Shown: in pieces, positions 1 to 9,092 of the stretch
Numbering within the stretch: the stretch's first letter is position 1
Layout of the letters: every line of letters starts with the position of its first letter
Source: Brevundimonas huaxiensis
Lineage (GTDB): Bacteria; Pseudomonadota; Alphaproteobacteria; Caulobacterales; Caulobacteraceae
Reading direction: 5' to 3'
Length of the DNA stretch: 64,000 nucleotides
NCBI RefSeq assembly: GCF_014218725.1
Contig: NZ_JABBJE010000004.1
Location: forward strand, 1 to 64,000
Notes under the pieces: generated by a model
Database searches by the model: none
Told to the model about the DNA's origin: nothing
What the model saw: the letters and a program-made list of their open reading frames with translations, nothing else
Program-made: the position numbers and the translations under genes

Positions 1-174
1 GACCTTCACCCCCCCGCGGCCCCGCCGGCCAGCCCGTTTCCGAGCGAGGCGGCTCTATACGGAGAGGCTGATTTGTCAGCAAGCGGATTCTGACAGGAGA
101 AGGGAAGTTTCTCGCAGACTCATGATCGTCGATCAGGAATCGTAATCCTCGAGCTTATCCGAAGCCCGTAGATA

Positions 175-189
175 CAGGCGTTTCGCCTG
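175..189. other. Small perfect hairpin
   Basis: CAGGCG-TTT-CGCCTG forms a 6-bp stem with a 3-base loop just past the 3' end of the small minus-strand gene at 191-391. No T tract follows on either strand, so it is at most a weak terminator or 3' stabiliser. Nothing else that I can name is visible in bases 1-174, apart from a short TGTCAG/CTGACA inverted repeat at 74-95. Confidence 0.35.
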
Positions 190-190
190 C

Positions 191-391
191 TCAGGCCCCG
201 CCGAGACGCGACATCAGTTCTGGATCCTGCTCTGAGGCTGCGACCTCATGATCGAAGGCGCGTTGGGCGTCCGCCTCTTCCGCATAGGTCGCCGGCTCGG
301 ACAGCCGCAGGCTTGAGACCGCGTAGATATCGCCCTTCTGCTCGAGCGTGACGCCGCTGCGGGCGTGGAGGATGCGGGCGTCCATCGTCAT
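191..391 (-). CDS. Hypothetical small protein (66 aa)
   Basis: Short acidic protein with no family I recognise. I chose the ATG at 391 because an AGGAG Shine-Dalgarno (minus strand, 401-405) sits nine bases upstream; an earlier start at 427 has no such support. The protein has no signal peptide or membrane segment. Its 3' half is rich in Ala, Glu and Asp (AEEADAQRAFDHEVAASEQD) and probably helical. It lies 54 bases downstream of the DUF167 gene in the same direction and may be co-transcribed with it. That it is a real gene rests on the ribosome site and codon use only. Confidence 0.5.
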   Translation of the reverse strand: MTMDARILHARSGVTLEQKGDIYAVSSLRLSEPATYAEEADAQRAFDHEVAASEQDPELMSRLGGA

Positions 392-445
392 TGGGCTGGG
401 CTCCTGTTCCGATGCAGAACGCACCAATCGGCCGGATGGCTCTCC

Positions 446-736
446 TCAATCGCCAGAAAGACCGTCGACGAGGCGCAAGCGCAGCTCTTCGTCATCCAGG
501 CCCTGCACGACGATCATCTTAGAGCGCGACTGTCCGCCGCGTCCCAGGCTGACCGCCGACTTGGGGACGCCAAGGCTTTTGGCCAGGAGCCGGATCAGGG
601 CGTCGTTGGCCTCTCCCTTGATCGGGCGGGCGCGGACGCGCACCTTGAGCAAGGGGCGACCTTCGGCGTCGCTCGTCCACCCGTCGATGCGTTCGGCCGC
701 AGCGCCGGGCTGCAGCCTTACAGGCAAGTTCGCCAT
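446..736 (-). CDS. DUF167 (YggU-like) family protein
   Basis: A 96-residue protein of the small DUF167/YggU family, whose biochemical role is not established. The family core is visible as KVRVRARPIKGEANDALIRL followed by a second block with LGRGGQSRSKMIVV. The ATG at 736 is preferred over the longer start at 754 because AGAGGA precedes it at normal spacing. The gene is downstream of etfBA in the same direction but separated from it by an intrinsic terminator at 756-786, so it may depend on read-through or its own promoter. Confidence 0.85.
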   Translation of the reverse strand: MANLPVRLQPGAAAERIDGWTSDAEGRPLLKVRVRARPIKGEANDALIRLLAKSLGVPKSAVSLGRGGQSRSKMIVVQGLDDEELRLRLVDGLSGD

Positions 737-755
737 GTGGTCCTCTGCGGGCAAG

Positions 756-786
756 AAAAAGGCGCGGCTCCGATCGGCGCCGCGCC
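756..786 (-). terminator. Rho-independent terminator after etfBA
   Basis: On the minus strand GGCGCGGC (779-786) pairs with GCCGCGCC (761-768) around a ten-base loop, followed by five T residues (756-760). It begins 25 bases past the etfA stop codon and should end the etfBA transcript before the DUF167 gene. Confidence 0.8.
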
Positions 787-811
787 CTCTTCAAATCGAT
801 TCGACCTGGGC

Positions 812-1741
812 CTAGCCCAGGGCGGCCATCAGTTCCGGCACGACCGTCTTGTAGTCGCCGACCAGACCATAGTCCGCGACCTGGAAGATCGGGGCGTCCG
901 CGTCCTTGTTGATGGCGACTATGGTCTTGGAGTCCTTCATCCCGGCCAGGTGCTGAATCGCGCCCGAGATGCCGATGGCGATGTAGAGCGCCGGGGCGAC
1001 CACCTTGCCGGTCTGACCGACCTGATAGTCGTTGGGCGCATAGCCGGCGTCGACCGCTGCGCGCGAGGCGCCGATGGCGGCGCCCAGCTTGTCGGCGAGC
1101 GGCTCCATCACGGCATGGAATTCGTCCGCCGAGCCCAGGGCGCGACCGCCCGAGACGATGATCTTGGCGGCGCCCAGTTCGGGCCGGTCCGACTTGACCA
1201 TCTCCTCGGACACGAAGGCCGTCTTGGGTGCATCGGCGCCGGCGACGCTCTCGACCGGGGCCGAACCGCCCTCAGCCGCGGCGGCGAAGGCGGTCGGTCG
1301 CACCGTGATCACCTTCTTGGCGTCCGACGACTGGATCGTCTCCAGCGCATTGCCAGCATAGATGGGGCGCACGAAGGTATCGGCCGACACCACCTCGATG
1401 ATGTCCGAGATCGGCGCGACATCCAGCTTGGCGGCCAGACGCGGGGCGAAGTTCTTTCCGTCCGTGGTCGCCGACGTCAGGATGGCGTCGTAGCCCCCGG
1501 CCAGCGGCAGGACGGTCGCCTCGACCGCTTCGGCGAGCATCTTGCCCAGACCGGCGCTCTCGGCCAGCAGCACCTTGCGGACGCCCGCGATCTTGGCGGC
1601 GCTGTCGGCGGCGGCCTGCGCTCCCTGCCCGAGGACCAGGACGTCCACATCGGACGACAGGCCCAGCGCGGCGGTCACGGTTTTATGCGTGGTATCGCGA
1701 ACGGTCGAACCGTCGTGATCGGCGATGACGAGGACAGCCAT
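812..1741 (-). CDS. etfA: Electron transfer flavoprotein, alpha subunit
   Basis: FAD-binding subunit (309 aa) of the heterodimeric ETF, which accepts electrons from acyl-CoA and other flavin dehydrogenases and passes them to ETF:ubiquinone oxidoreductase at the inner membrane. The C-terminal third carries the ETF-alpha FAD signature, with the segment LYIAIGISGAIQHLAGM followed by the AINKDADAPIF block. Length is normal for the family. The start is the ATG at 1741 (MAVLVIAD); upstream in-frame codons overlap etfB and are ignored. The gene follows the etfB stop by one base, so the two are translationally coupled, and an intrinsic terminator lies just downstream. Confidence 0.97.
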   Translation of the reverse strand: MAVLVIADHDGSTVRDTTHKTVTAALGLSSDVDVLVLGQGAQAAADSAAKIAGVRKVLLAESAGLGKMLAEAVEATVLPLAGGYDAILTSATTDGKNFAPRLAAKLDVAPISDIIEVVSADTFVRPIYAGNALETIQSSDAKKVITVRPTAFAAAAEGGSAPVESVAGADAPKTAFVSEEMVKSDRPELGAAKIIVSGGRALGSADEFHAVMEPLADKLGAAIGASRAAVDAGYAPNDYQVGQTGKVVAPALYIAIGISGAIQHLAGMKDSKTIVAINKDADAPIFQVADYGLVGDYKTVVPELMAALG

Positions 1742-1742
1742 T

Positions 1743-2507
1743 TTACAGCGCTCCCGCAGACTTGAGCTTGGAAACCAGTTCGGCCGCATCAGCCACCTTG
1801 ACGCCGGCCGACCGCTTGGGCGGCTCGGTGACCTTGATGACCTTCAGACGGTCGGCGACATCGACGCCGTAGTCGGCGACCGCCTTCATGGCGATCTCCT
1901 TCTTCTTGGCCTTCATGATGTTCGGCAAGGAGGCGTAGCGCGGCGTGTTCAGCCGCAGGTCCACCGTCACCACCGCCGGCAGTTCGGCGGCGATGGTCTG
2001 CAGGCCGCCGTCGACCTCGCGCGTCACAGCGGCCTTGCCGGCGTCGATCACCAGCTTGCCGGCGAAGGTCGCCTGGGGCCAGTCCAGTAGGGCGGCCAGC
2101 ATCTGGCCCACCGCATTGTTGTCGCCGTCGATCGACTGTTTGCCCATCAGGACCAGGTCGGGCTTTTCTTCCTCGACCACCGCCTTGAGCAGCTTGGCGA
2201 CCGCCAGCGGCTCAAGATCCGTATCCGATTGGATCAGCAGCCCCCGATCCGCGCCCATGGCCAGCGCCGTGCGGATGGTTTCCTGCGCCTGGGTGACGCC
2301 GATGGAGACCACGACGATTTCCGTCGCGGTGCCGGCGGCATGATGTTCCTTGCCTTCCTTCAGACGAACCGCCTCTTCGACGGCGATCTCGTCGAAGGGG
2401 TTCATGCTCATCTTGACGTTGGCCAGATCGACGCCCGACTGATCCGCCTTGACGCGGGCCTTGACGTTATAGTCGATCACCCGTTTGACGGGGACGAGTA
2501 CCTTCAT
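1743..2507 (-). CDS. etfB: Electron transfer flavoprotein, beta subunit
   Basis: Beta subunit (254 aa) of ETF; in the family it binds AMP and carries the recognition loop for partner dehydrogenases. The sequence opens [20 protein letters not shown], typical of bacterial EtfB, and contains the conserved stretch [19 protein letters not shown] and GADRGLLI. The ATG at 2507 is chosen because it matches the family N terminus. It is the first gene of the etfBA operon, and its promoter should lie in 2508-2623, which it shares with a divergent membrane protein gene. Confidence 0.97.
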   Translation of the reverse strand: MKVLVPVKRVIDYNVKARVKADQSGVDLANVKMSMNPFDEIAVEEAVRLKEGKEHHAAGTATEIVVVSIGVTQAQETIRTALAMGADRGLLIQSDTDLEPLAVAKLLKAVVEEEKPDLVLMGKQSIDGDNNAVGQMLAALLDWPQATFAGKLVIDAGKAAVTREVDGGLQTIAAELPAVVTVDLRLNTPRYASLPNIMKAKKKEIAMKAVADYGVDVADRLKVIKVTEPPKRSAGVKVADAAELVSKLKSAGAL

Positions 2508-2623
2508 GGGTCTATCCGTGAAATCGCCTGAATGTGTGGGCAGGACATGGAGTGGTCGCGAAGGCCTGTCAACGTAACGCGGGGTCAAGCTGTGGCTTCG
2601 ATCCCTATCCAACGGACCACGAG

Positions 2624-2968
2624 ATGAAGCGTTTCCTGACCTTTCCCCGCCTGGCGATGATCTTCTTCGGCCTGTTCGGCATCACGGTCGTCGGGATTTT
2701 CGCCCTGCAGGACTACTGGGTCGCGCCCGGCAAACGGTGCGAGGCGGCAGGCAAATGGTACGATATGGAAAGCCGCATCTGCGCCCAGCCCATCTCCATC
2801 GCCCAGATCACCGGCCGCCCAAACGGCGTGTCGCGCGCCGAGGCTTCGGCCGAGAAGAATCGCGAGCTGGTTCGCATCGAACAGGACCTCGCCGCCCAGG
2901 GCCGCGCCCGCGCCGCAGAGGCCGAGCGTCAGAAAGCCGCACTGGCGGCGGCGCGTCCCGCCGCCTGA
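2624..2968 (+). CDS. Hypothetical single-pass membrane protein
   Basis: A 114-residue protein with one N-terminal hydrophobic segment (about residues 9-28, [19 protein letters not shown]) followed by a probably periplasmic region. That region has two Cys ([11 protein letters not shown] and SRICAQP), which could form a disulfide. The last third is an Ala/Glu/Arg-rich helix ([20 protein letters not shown]) that may be a coiled coil. I do not recognise the family. The ATG at 2624 starts the hydrophobic segment cleanly. The gene is divergent from etfBA and convergent with the cobalamin adenosyltransferase. Confidence 0.7.
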   Translation: MKRFLTFPRLAMIFFGLFGITVVGIFALQDYWVAPGKRCEAAGKWYDMESRICAQPISIAQITGRPNGVSRAEASAEKNRELVRIEQDLAAQGRARAAEAERQKAALAAARPAA

Positions 2969-2978
2969 CCGGCTTCGC

Positions 2979-3551
2979 CTAGCGGGTCGCGCCGGGCTTC
3001 CATTTGATGTCGCTGGCGCCGTTGGCGTTGGCGCGTCGCGCGGCGACGAAAAGATGGTCGGACAGGCGGTTCAGATATTTGACCGCCTCGACATTCACGG
3101 CCTCGCCGTTTTCGATCAGACGCACCGCCTCCCGTTCGGCCCGTCGGCAGACGGTGCGCGCGACGTGCAGATGGGCCGACAAGGGCGCGCCGCCCGGCAG
3201 GATGAAGCTGTCGAGCGCCTTCAGGCTCTCGTTCATCCAGTCGATTTCCTGCTCCAGCCGCGCAACCTGACCCTCGACGATGCGCAGGGCCTCCCACGCA
3301 GGCGGAGGGTCCAGGGGCGTAGCCAGATCGGCGCCCAGGTCGAACAGCTCATTCTGGATCCGGCCCAGCATGGCGTCGATCCGGTCGTTCTGGCCGCTGT
3401 TCAGCCGGGCGACCCCGATCACCGCGTTCAGCTCATCCACCGCGCCATAGGCCTCGACCCGGGCATCGCTCTTGGACACCGGCGCGCCGGACGCCAGCCG
3501 CGTGCGACCGTCATCGCCCGTGCGGGTGTAGATCTTGTTCAGCGTCACCAT
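2979..3551 (-). CDS. PduO-type cob(I)alamin adenosyltransferase
   Basis: A 190-residue enzyme that transfers the adenosyl group of ATP to cob(I)alamin or cob(I)yrinic acid diamide, giving adenosylcobalamin. The N terminus has the ATP-binding motif TRTGDDGRTRL, and the C-terminal helix has LNRLSDHLFVAARRAN with the conserved Arg and Asp of the PduO family. The ATG at 3551 fits the family start (MVTLNKIYTRTGDDG). It lies two bases after the HIG1-domain gene and is very likely co-transcribed with it. No cobalamin riboswitch is seen upstream. Confidence 0.93.
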   Translation of the reverse strand: MVTLNKIYTRTGDDGRTRLASGAPVSKSDARVEAYGAVDELNAVIGVARLNSGQNDRIDAMLGRIQNELFDLGADLATPLDPPPAWEALRIVEGQVARLEQEIDWMNESLKALDSFILPGGAPLSAHLHVARTVCRRAEREAVRLIENGEAVNVEAVKYLNRLSDHLFVAARRANANGASDIKWKPGATR

Positions 3552-3553
3552 GA

Positions 3554-3757
3554 TCAGGCCCCCTGCGTCGCCTTCCACAACATGCCGACGACCAGCAGGA
3601 TGACGGCGACCGCCTGAAGCCCGACGCGCAGCCGCATCAGCTTGTTGGAATGGCTGCGCGCATACTCTCCGCCCCGGAACAGCGAATAGAGGCCGAAGCC
3701 CAGGGTGATGGTCACGGCCAGGATCGCGAGGATGATCAGAATGTCGAAAATCTGCAT
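3554..3757 (-). CDS. HIG1-domain small twin-transmembrane protein
   Basis: A 67-residue protein with two membrane helices (about residues 4-26 and 46-62) joined by a basic loop containing SNKLMRLRVGLQA. This layout and loop match the bacterial HIG1-domain (hypoxia-induced gene 1) proteins of alphaproteobacteria. Their mitochondrial relatives associate with respiratory complexes, but the bacterial role is not settled. The gene directly precedes the cobalamin adenosyltransferase with a two-base gap, the same pairing that I recall from other alphaproteobacteria (memory, not checked). Confidence 0.8.
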   Translation of the reverse strand: MQIFDILIILAILAVTITLGFGLYSLFRGGEYARSHSNKLMRLRVGLQAVAVILLVVGMLWKATQGA

Positions 3758-3916
3758 GCCGCCCTTCTAGACCCGGATCGCTGTCACGCGCCAGCGCGGC
3801 GCGTCAGAGCCTGGAAGCAGGTTGCAGGCGCCGACTGAGTCAAATTCGGCGACCAAGGATATTTTCAACGGCGAAGCTAAGCCATTGGTGACAATTGTTG
3901 GCGTAGCGTCATCGCC

Positions 3917-5071
3917 ATGACTGATCGCGCCGTCCGCAACCTGGAGCACCTCAAGAGCTCGGCTTCCACCGCCCGTGTGCTGAATCTGCTGCGCGTGTGG
4001 GAGGAGAACGGCGACAGCGCACCCGACGGCGCCGTGCGCAATCCCGACTGGGCGGCGCGTCCGATCTTCCGTACGGCGGCGCTGAACCGCGCCCTGATCA
4101 TCAAGCATCGTCTGCGACGCAACGAGACCGATCTGTTCACCGGCCGGCGTCAGGTCGCGACCAAGGTGGTCATCCCCATCGACGATGCCGACCTGAAGAC
4201 CGGCGGCCGATACGTCTTCGTCAATCAGATCGGCTTCGAGCGGATGATGATGGAGGCGTTCGGCGTGGCGCCCAACCATCCCGACATCGAAACCCTGCGC
4301 CTGATCGACAGACTGCCGTCGCTGGATCCCTTCCTGCTGCGTGAACAGCTGCGTCGCGGCGGCCTGGACCCCTCGCCCTGCTACTTCTCGATCAGCGACA
4401 GCGACCTTCAGCGCATGCTGGCCTTCGTCCGCAGCGAGATCGAGCCGCTGGTGACGCTGAGCCTGGGCGCGGATACCGTGGCCGTGAATTCGGATTCCGC
4501 CGGGCGGATGGCGTCCAAGATTCTGTCGAACACGCCCGGTGATCAGTTGGACGCCTTGCGACTGACCCTGCGCCTGGCGCCTGAGCAGTACCAGGAGGGT
4601 GTCTTCTGCTGGAAAGGCTTCCTCTATTACAAATGGACGCTCGCCGCCCTGCTGGGCGAGGTCGCCGGCGTCGCCGAGGCGGTGCGCACGATCAAGCCCG
4701 TCGGCAAGGTCGATCGTGCCGCCAAGGAATATCTGGCGCGCAGCCGCGATGTCCTGCGCGGTCGCATCATCAAGACCTGCGACGAGGTCAGCAGAACCTT
4801 GCGGGTCTATGACGACGCCTATGCCAAACTGACCCAGGAAGGCCGTCCCATCGCCTTCCGCGACTTCCTGCTCGACGCCCCCTCGATGTTCGCCAAGCTG
4901 GGCGACCAGCTGGGCGCCGTTCAGCACATCGTCAGCTACTGGCGCTTCCGCTTCGGCTCCTCCGCCTCTCCGGTGAACGTCGAGGAGCTGATGGACATCT
5001 TCATGGACTTCGAAACCGGCCTGCTCGGCCGCGGCGAACTCCCCGACGACATCGGCATGATCGCGGCGTAG
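3917..5071 (+). CDS. Unrecognised conserved-looking cytosolic protein (384 aa)
   Basis: A soluble protein without signal peptide or membrane helices that I cannot assign. It has an N-terminal helical region, then a mixed segment (KVVIPIDDADLKTGGRYVFV, about residues 85-105). A middle block has PSLDPFLLREQLRRGGLDP and a long helical C-terminal half ending in MDIFMDFETGLLGRGELPDD. The composition and codon use match the surrounding genes, so it looks native. The start ATG at 3917 is the first in frame. The preceding 159 bases contain no gene and no promoter I can defend. It is followed by the convergent low-GC gene. Confidence 0.85.
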   Translation: MTDRAVRNLEHLKSSASTARVLNLLRVWEENGDSAPDGAVRNPDWAARPIFRTAALNRALIIKHRLRRNETDLFTGRRQVATKVVIPIDDADLKTGGRYVFVNQIGFERMMMEAFGVAPNHPDIETLRLIDRLPSLDPFLLREQLRRGGLDPSPCYFSISDSDLQRMLAFVRSEIEPLVTLSLGADTVAVNSDSAGRMASKILSNTPGDQLDALRLTLRLAPEQYQEGVFCWKGFLYYKWTLAALLGEVAGVAEAVRTIKPVGKVDRAAKEYLARSRDVLRGRIIKTCDEVSRTLRVYDDAYAKLTQEGRPIAFRDFLLDAPSMFAKLGDQLGAVQHIVSYWRFRFGSSASPVNVEELMDIFMDFETGLLGRGELPDDIGMIAA

Positions 5072-5109
5072 CTTACGTTACAACGAAGGGCTACCGCGAG
5101 TTCATACCT

Positions 5110-6060
5110 TTAGTCGTCTATGGCCGCTCTATCAGAAGCAGCTTTCATAGCTCGTGCGGAAGACGCCAATGCCGACGCTTGGTTACCGATTTGGATGCGG
5201 GTCAGGTCGGATTGGTAAAGTCCGTCCAGATAAGCCCTGTCCCAACTCGTCAAACCCGATGGCGCACCTTCGGGATTTGAAAACAGATTGAGGATTGTTG
5301 CAAAACCTCGGGTTTGTCCTGCCGGGTCGATTTGAGCAAAAGCCACCATAGACAGATAGTCGCTCAGTTGACCGACGGAGGCGCTTTGCACCTGATCAAC
5401 ATCTAGAATAATGAGTATGTGGTAAAGAAAATCAGATATTGATGAACGTAGGCGCGTGGGGCTTGTTATGCGAACACTTGGTGCATAGGCCAAAACGTCA
5501 TTACCATCCAATCCCATTGCAAGTGTGTTATAGTATCCAGGCAACCTAACGGCGAGTTCGCCTGTTTCAGCATTACCTGGATAACTGACCTGCCACCAAC
5601 GCACAGGACGGTCAGTGTTGATAAAAGCATCAAGCCTTGCCCGGCCTTGATCAGTGCCGCTGCCGCCTGTGTGGAACGCCCTGAACGACTGCGACACGAG
5701 CGCTCCAGCCAGTGTCGATGGCTGATCTGATGCTATAATCTTGATATTTGGACGACAGCCCGGCGCCCCAACCTGAAGGCCCAAGCCGCGAGCCGTGTCG
5801 CCCAGACGATCGGCAATTTCCTGAGCCACATCGGCGCGCAGATTGATGACCCCAATACAGACGCCATCCCGCCAACGCGCCAAACCTCGTGCGCCAGCAG
5901 GGTCGGCTACGGCGCCAACGTATTGTTCGGCTGCATCCTCGAATCTCTTGGCGTTGACGATGACGTCTTCAACTTGAACCGAGCCACTCGCATTCGAAGG
6001 CTGTGTCGCCTGACCTCCGCCAGCCAGTAAAACCGTTGCGAATAAAAGCCCAACAGACAT
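5110..6060 (-). CDS. Secreted protein of unknown function, low GC
   Basis: A 316-residue protein with a short N-terminal hydrophobic segment (about residues 2-15, VGLLFATVLLAGGG) that looks like a signal peptide. An exported location is therefore likely. The mature part has two Cys (GVCIGV and GAPGCRP) that may pair, and an Asn/Asp-rich middle. There is no motif I recognise. GGAG precedes the ATG at 6060 at eight bases, supporting the start. The gene is visibly poorer in G+C and codon bias than its neighbours, and the region upstream (6061-6142) is AT-rich, which suggests later acquisition. It might be a conserved accessory gene of the order. Confidence 0.8.
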   Translation of the reverse strand: MSVGLLFATVLLAGGGQATQPSNASGSVQVEDVIVNAKRFEDAAEQYVGAVADPAGARGLARWRDGVCIGVINLRADVAQEIADRLGDTARGLGLQVGAPGCRPNIKIIASDQPSTLAGALVSQSFRAFHTGGSGTDQGRARLDAFINTDRPVRWWQVSYPGNAETGELAVRLPGYYNTLAMGLDGNDVLAYAPSVRITSPTRLRSSISDFLYHILIILDVDQVQSASVGQLSDYLSMVAFAQIDPAGQTRGFATILNLFSNPEGAPSGLTSWDRAYLDGLYQSDLTRIQIGNQASALASSARAMKAASDRAAIDD

Positions 6061-6142
6061 TTCTCAGCTCCGCAGACCACGAACCTAAGATTGCTCTTAA
6101 TTTAACCTGAAGGCGTTTGCAATTTCACTGGTCATGTAACCA

Positions 6143-9055
6143 TCAGTGCGCCGCGTCCCAGTTGGACGCCGCGCGGGCGTCCACCACCAGCGGAACTGTC
6201 AGGGCCACGGCCGGGTCTGCAGCCTTCTCCATCACGCGTTTGATGACGGCAATCGCGCGCTCGGCCTCGGCTTCCGGCGCCTCGAACACCAGTTCGTCGT
6301 GGACCTGAAGCAGCATGCGCGTGCTGAGGCCGGCTTCGGTCAGGGCGGCGGGCATGCGGATCATGGCGCGGCGAATGATGTCGGCGGCCGCGCCCTGGAT
6401 CGGGGCATTGATGGCGGCTCGCTCGCCGAACTGGCGCTCGGCGCCGGACTTGGAATGGATGGCCGGGATGTGGATTCGGCGGCCGAAGACGGTCGAGACG
6501 AAGCCGGTCTGGCGTACCTCGGCCTTGATCTTGTCCATATAGGTGCGGATGCCGGGGAACCGTTCGAAATAGGTCTTGATATAGGCCCCCGCCTCGCCCT
6601 GATCGATGCCCAGCTGGTTGGCGAGGCCGAAGGCCGAAATGCCGTAGACGATGCCGAAGTTGATCGCCTTGGCGCGCCGGCGGGTCTCGGACGGCATGCC
6701 CTCGACCGGGACGCCGAACATCTCGGACGCCGTCGCGGCGTGAATATCCAGTCCCGCCTTGAAGGCGCGCTTCAGCTCGGGGATGTCGCCGATATGGGCC
6801 AAGAGGCGCAGCTCGATCTGGCTGTAGTCGGCGCTGATCAGGACATTGCCGGGCGCGGCGATGAAGGCCTGGCGGATCTCGCGACCCGTCTCGGTGCGGA
6901 TCGGGATGTTCTGCAGGTTGGGATCGCTGGACGCCAGACGGCCCGTGGTGGCGGCGGCCAGCTGATAGCTGGTGTGCACCCGGTCGGTCTTGGGATCGGC
7001 GGCCGCGGTCAGGGCGTCGGTATAGGTGCCCTTCAGCTTGGACAGCTGGCGCCAGTCCAGGATCGCACGCGGCAGATCGTGGCTGAGCGCCAACTCCTCC
7101 AGCACGCTGGCGTCGGTGCCCCACTGGCCCGAGGCGGTCTTCTTGCCGCCCGGCAGGTTCAGTTCGCCGAACAGGATCTCGCCGATCTGGCGCGGCGAGC
7201 CGATGTTGAAGGGGCGCCCGGCGATCTCATGAGCCTGGGCCTCCAGCTCGGCCATGCGCAGGCCGAACTCGCTGGACAGCCGCTTCAGCCGGTCGGGGTC
7301 GATGCGAACCCCGTTCAGCTCCATGTCCGCCAGCACCGTCGGCATGCCGCGCTCGAGCGTCTCATAAACGGTGGACAGGCCCTTACGCGCCAGCCGGGGT
7401 TTCAGGATCCGCCATAGCCGCAGGGTCACATCCGCATCCTCGGCGGCATATTCCGAGGCCGGCTTCAGCGCGACGTGCTTGAAGGATTTCTGGCTCTTGC
7501 CGGTCCCCGCCACGCTCTTGAACGGAATCGGCTCGTGGCCCAGGTGCAGGCGCGCCAGCTCGTCCATGCCGTGCCCGTGCAGCCCGCCCTCCAGCACATA
7601 GGAGATCAGCATCGTGTCGTCATAGGGCGCAACGCGGATGCCCCGGCGCGCCATGACGGCGATGTCGTATTTGGCGTTCTGAAGCACCTTCAGGACCGAC
7701 GGGTCTTCCAGCAACGTCTTCAGCTTGGCCAGGGTCGTGGGCTTGTCCAGCTGATGGATCGGCTCAGGCGCCTCGCCCGCTTCGCCGAAGAGACCGCCCT
7801 CGCCGGCCTGCGGTTCGTGCTCGTGCGTCAGGGGGATGTAGCAGGCCTCATTCGGCCCCACCGCCAGCGACACGCCGCACAGGCCCGCATGGGTCGCCGA
7901 CAGCGTATCGGTCTCGGTATCGAAGCCGACAACGCCGACCTCCGTCGCGCGCGCGATCCAGCGATCCAGCGCCTCTTCGGTCTGGACGCATTCGTAAGCC
8001 GCGTGATCGAAGGTCTGGACCTCGGCGGGGCCTTCGACGACCTGGCCGTAGCGAGGGGTCGCGACCGGCGCGTTCAGGTTCGGCGCACGCTTGGGCGCAA
8101 AGGCGGAAACGTCGCTGGGCCCGGCCTTGCCGTCGCCGACGCGGCGCTGCAGCGAGCGGAACTCCATCGTCTCCAAAAAGGCCGACAGGATCGCCGGATC
8201 GGGATCGCGCACGGCGAAATCCTCGATCGCCTCGGGCGCCGGCGCATCGCAGGTCAGGCGCACCAGCTCGCGCGACAGACGGATCTGGTCGGCGAAGTCG
8301 ATCAGCGTCTGGCGACGCTTGGGCTGTTTGATCTCGCCGGCGTTGGCCAGCAGGGTGTCCAGATCGCCGTACTCGTCCAGCAGCTGCGCCGCCGTCTTCG
8401 GTCCGATGCCTGGCGCGCCGGGGACGTTGTCGACGCTGTCGCCGATCAGGGCCTGCAGATCGACCATCTTCTCGGGGCCGACGCCAAACTTTTCGAAAAC
8501 CTCAGGCTCGGCCAGACGCCGGTCCTTCATCGGATCCCACATCACGACGCCGCCGCCGATCAGTTGCATTAAGTCCTTGTCCGACGAGACGATCACCGCC
8601 TCCCCGCCCGCATCGCGCGCCTTGCAAGCGTAGGTGGCGATCAGGTCGTCGGCCTCATAGCCGGGCAGTTCAACGCAATGCACGCCGAACGCCGCCGTCG
8701 CCTCGCGCACCAGCGGAAACTGCGGGACCAGGTCCTCGGGCGGCGGCGGGCGATGGGCCTTGTACTGATCATACAGGGTGTTGCGGAACGTCTTTTCCGA
8801 ATGGTCGAAGATGGCCACCAGGTGCGTTGGGCCATCGGCTCCCTTCATGTCCTTCAGCAGCTTCCACAACATGTTGCAGTAGCCCTGGACCGCGCCGACC
8901 GGCAAGCCGTCAGACTTGCGCGTCAGGGGCGGCAGGGCGTGATAGGCGCGAAAGATGTAGGCCGAGGCGTCGATCATCCAAAGCCGCAGCGCAGGGCCGT
9001 CCTGCGTCATCGGGCGTTCGGTCTCTGGATTTTCGGGCGCAGTCGTCTCGGTCAT
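6143..9055 (-). CDS. polA: DNA polymerase I
   Basis: Three-domain polymerase (970 aa) for Okazaki fragment processing and repair. Residues about 23-320 are the 5'-3' exonuclease (WMIDASAYIFRAYHALPP; GYEADDLIATYA). Residues about 370-570 are the 3'-5' exonuclease with an intact acidic motif (GFDTETDTLS). Residues about 600-970 are the polymerase domain with DYSQIELRLLAHIG, AINFGIVYGIS and QVHDELVFE. The intact exonuclease motif implies active proofreading. Two starts are possible, ATG 9055 or the in-frame ATG 9010; neither has a strong ribosome site, so the longer form is given. Confidence 0.97.
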   Translation of the reverse strand: MTETTAPENPETERPMTQDGPALRLWMIDASAYIFRAYHALPPLTRKSDGLPVGAVQGYCNMLWKLLKDMKGADGPTHLVAIFDHSEKTFRNTLYDQYKAHRPPPPEDLVPQFPLVREATAAFGVHCVELPGYEADDLIATYACKARDAGGEAVIVSSDKDLMQLIGGGVVMWDPMKDRRLAEPEVFEKFGVGPEKMVDLQALIGDSVDNVPGAPGIGPKTAAQLLDEYGDLDTLLANAGEIKQPKRRQTLIDFADQIRLSRELVRLTCDAPAPEAIEDFAVRDPDPAILSAFLETMEFRSLQRRVGDGKAGPSDVSAFAPKRAPNLNAPVATPRYGQVVEGPAEVQTFDHAAYECVQTEEALDRWIARATEVGVVGFDTETDTLSATHAGLCGVSLAVGPNEACYIPLTHEHEPQAGEGGLFGEAGEAPEPIHQLDKPTTLAKLKTLLEDPSVLKVLQNAKYDIAVMARRGIRVAPYDDTMLISYVLEGGLHGHGMDELARLHLGHEPIPFKSVAGTGKSQKSFKHVALKPASEYAAEDADVTLRLWRILKPRLARKGLSTVYETLERGMPTVLADMELNGVRIDPDRLKRLSSEFGLRMAELEAQAHEIAGRPFNIGSPRQIGEILFGELNLPGGKKTASGQWGTDASVLEELALSHDLPRAILDWRQLSKLKGTYTDALTAAADPKTDRVHTSYQLAAATTGRLASSDPNLQNIPIRTETGREIRQAFIAAPGNVLISADYSQIELRLLAHIGDIPELKRAFKAGLDIHAATASEMFGVPVEGMPSETRRRAKAINFGIVYGISAFGLANQLGIDQGEAGAYIKTYFERFPGIRTYMDKIKAEVRQTGFVSTVFGRRIHIPAIHSKSGAERQFGERAAINAPIQGAAADIIRRAMIRMPAALTEAGLSTRMLLQVHDELVFEAPEAEAERAIAVIKRVMEKAADPAVALTVPLVVDARAASNWDAAH

Positions 9056-9092
9056 GGCGGGAACATAGGGCTCCTACGCCCCCGCGTCAGCG

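Noticed and set aside
3552..3916. Cobalamin riboswitch upstream of the adenosyltransferase
   Set aside because: The gene is preceded by another gene at two bases, and no riboswitch core or long leader is seen.
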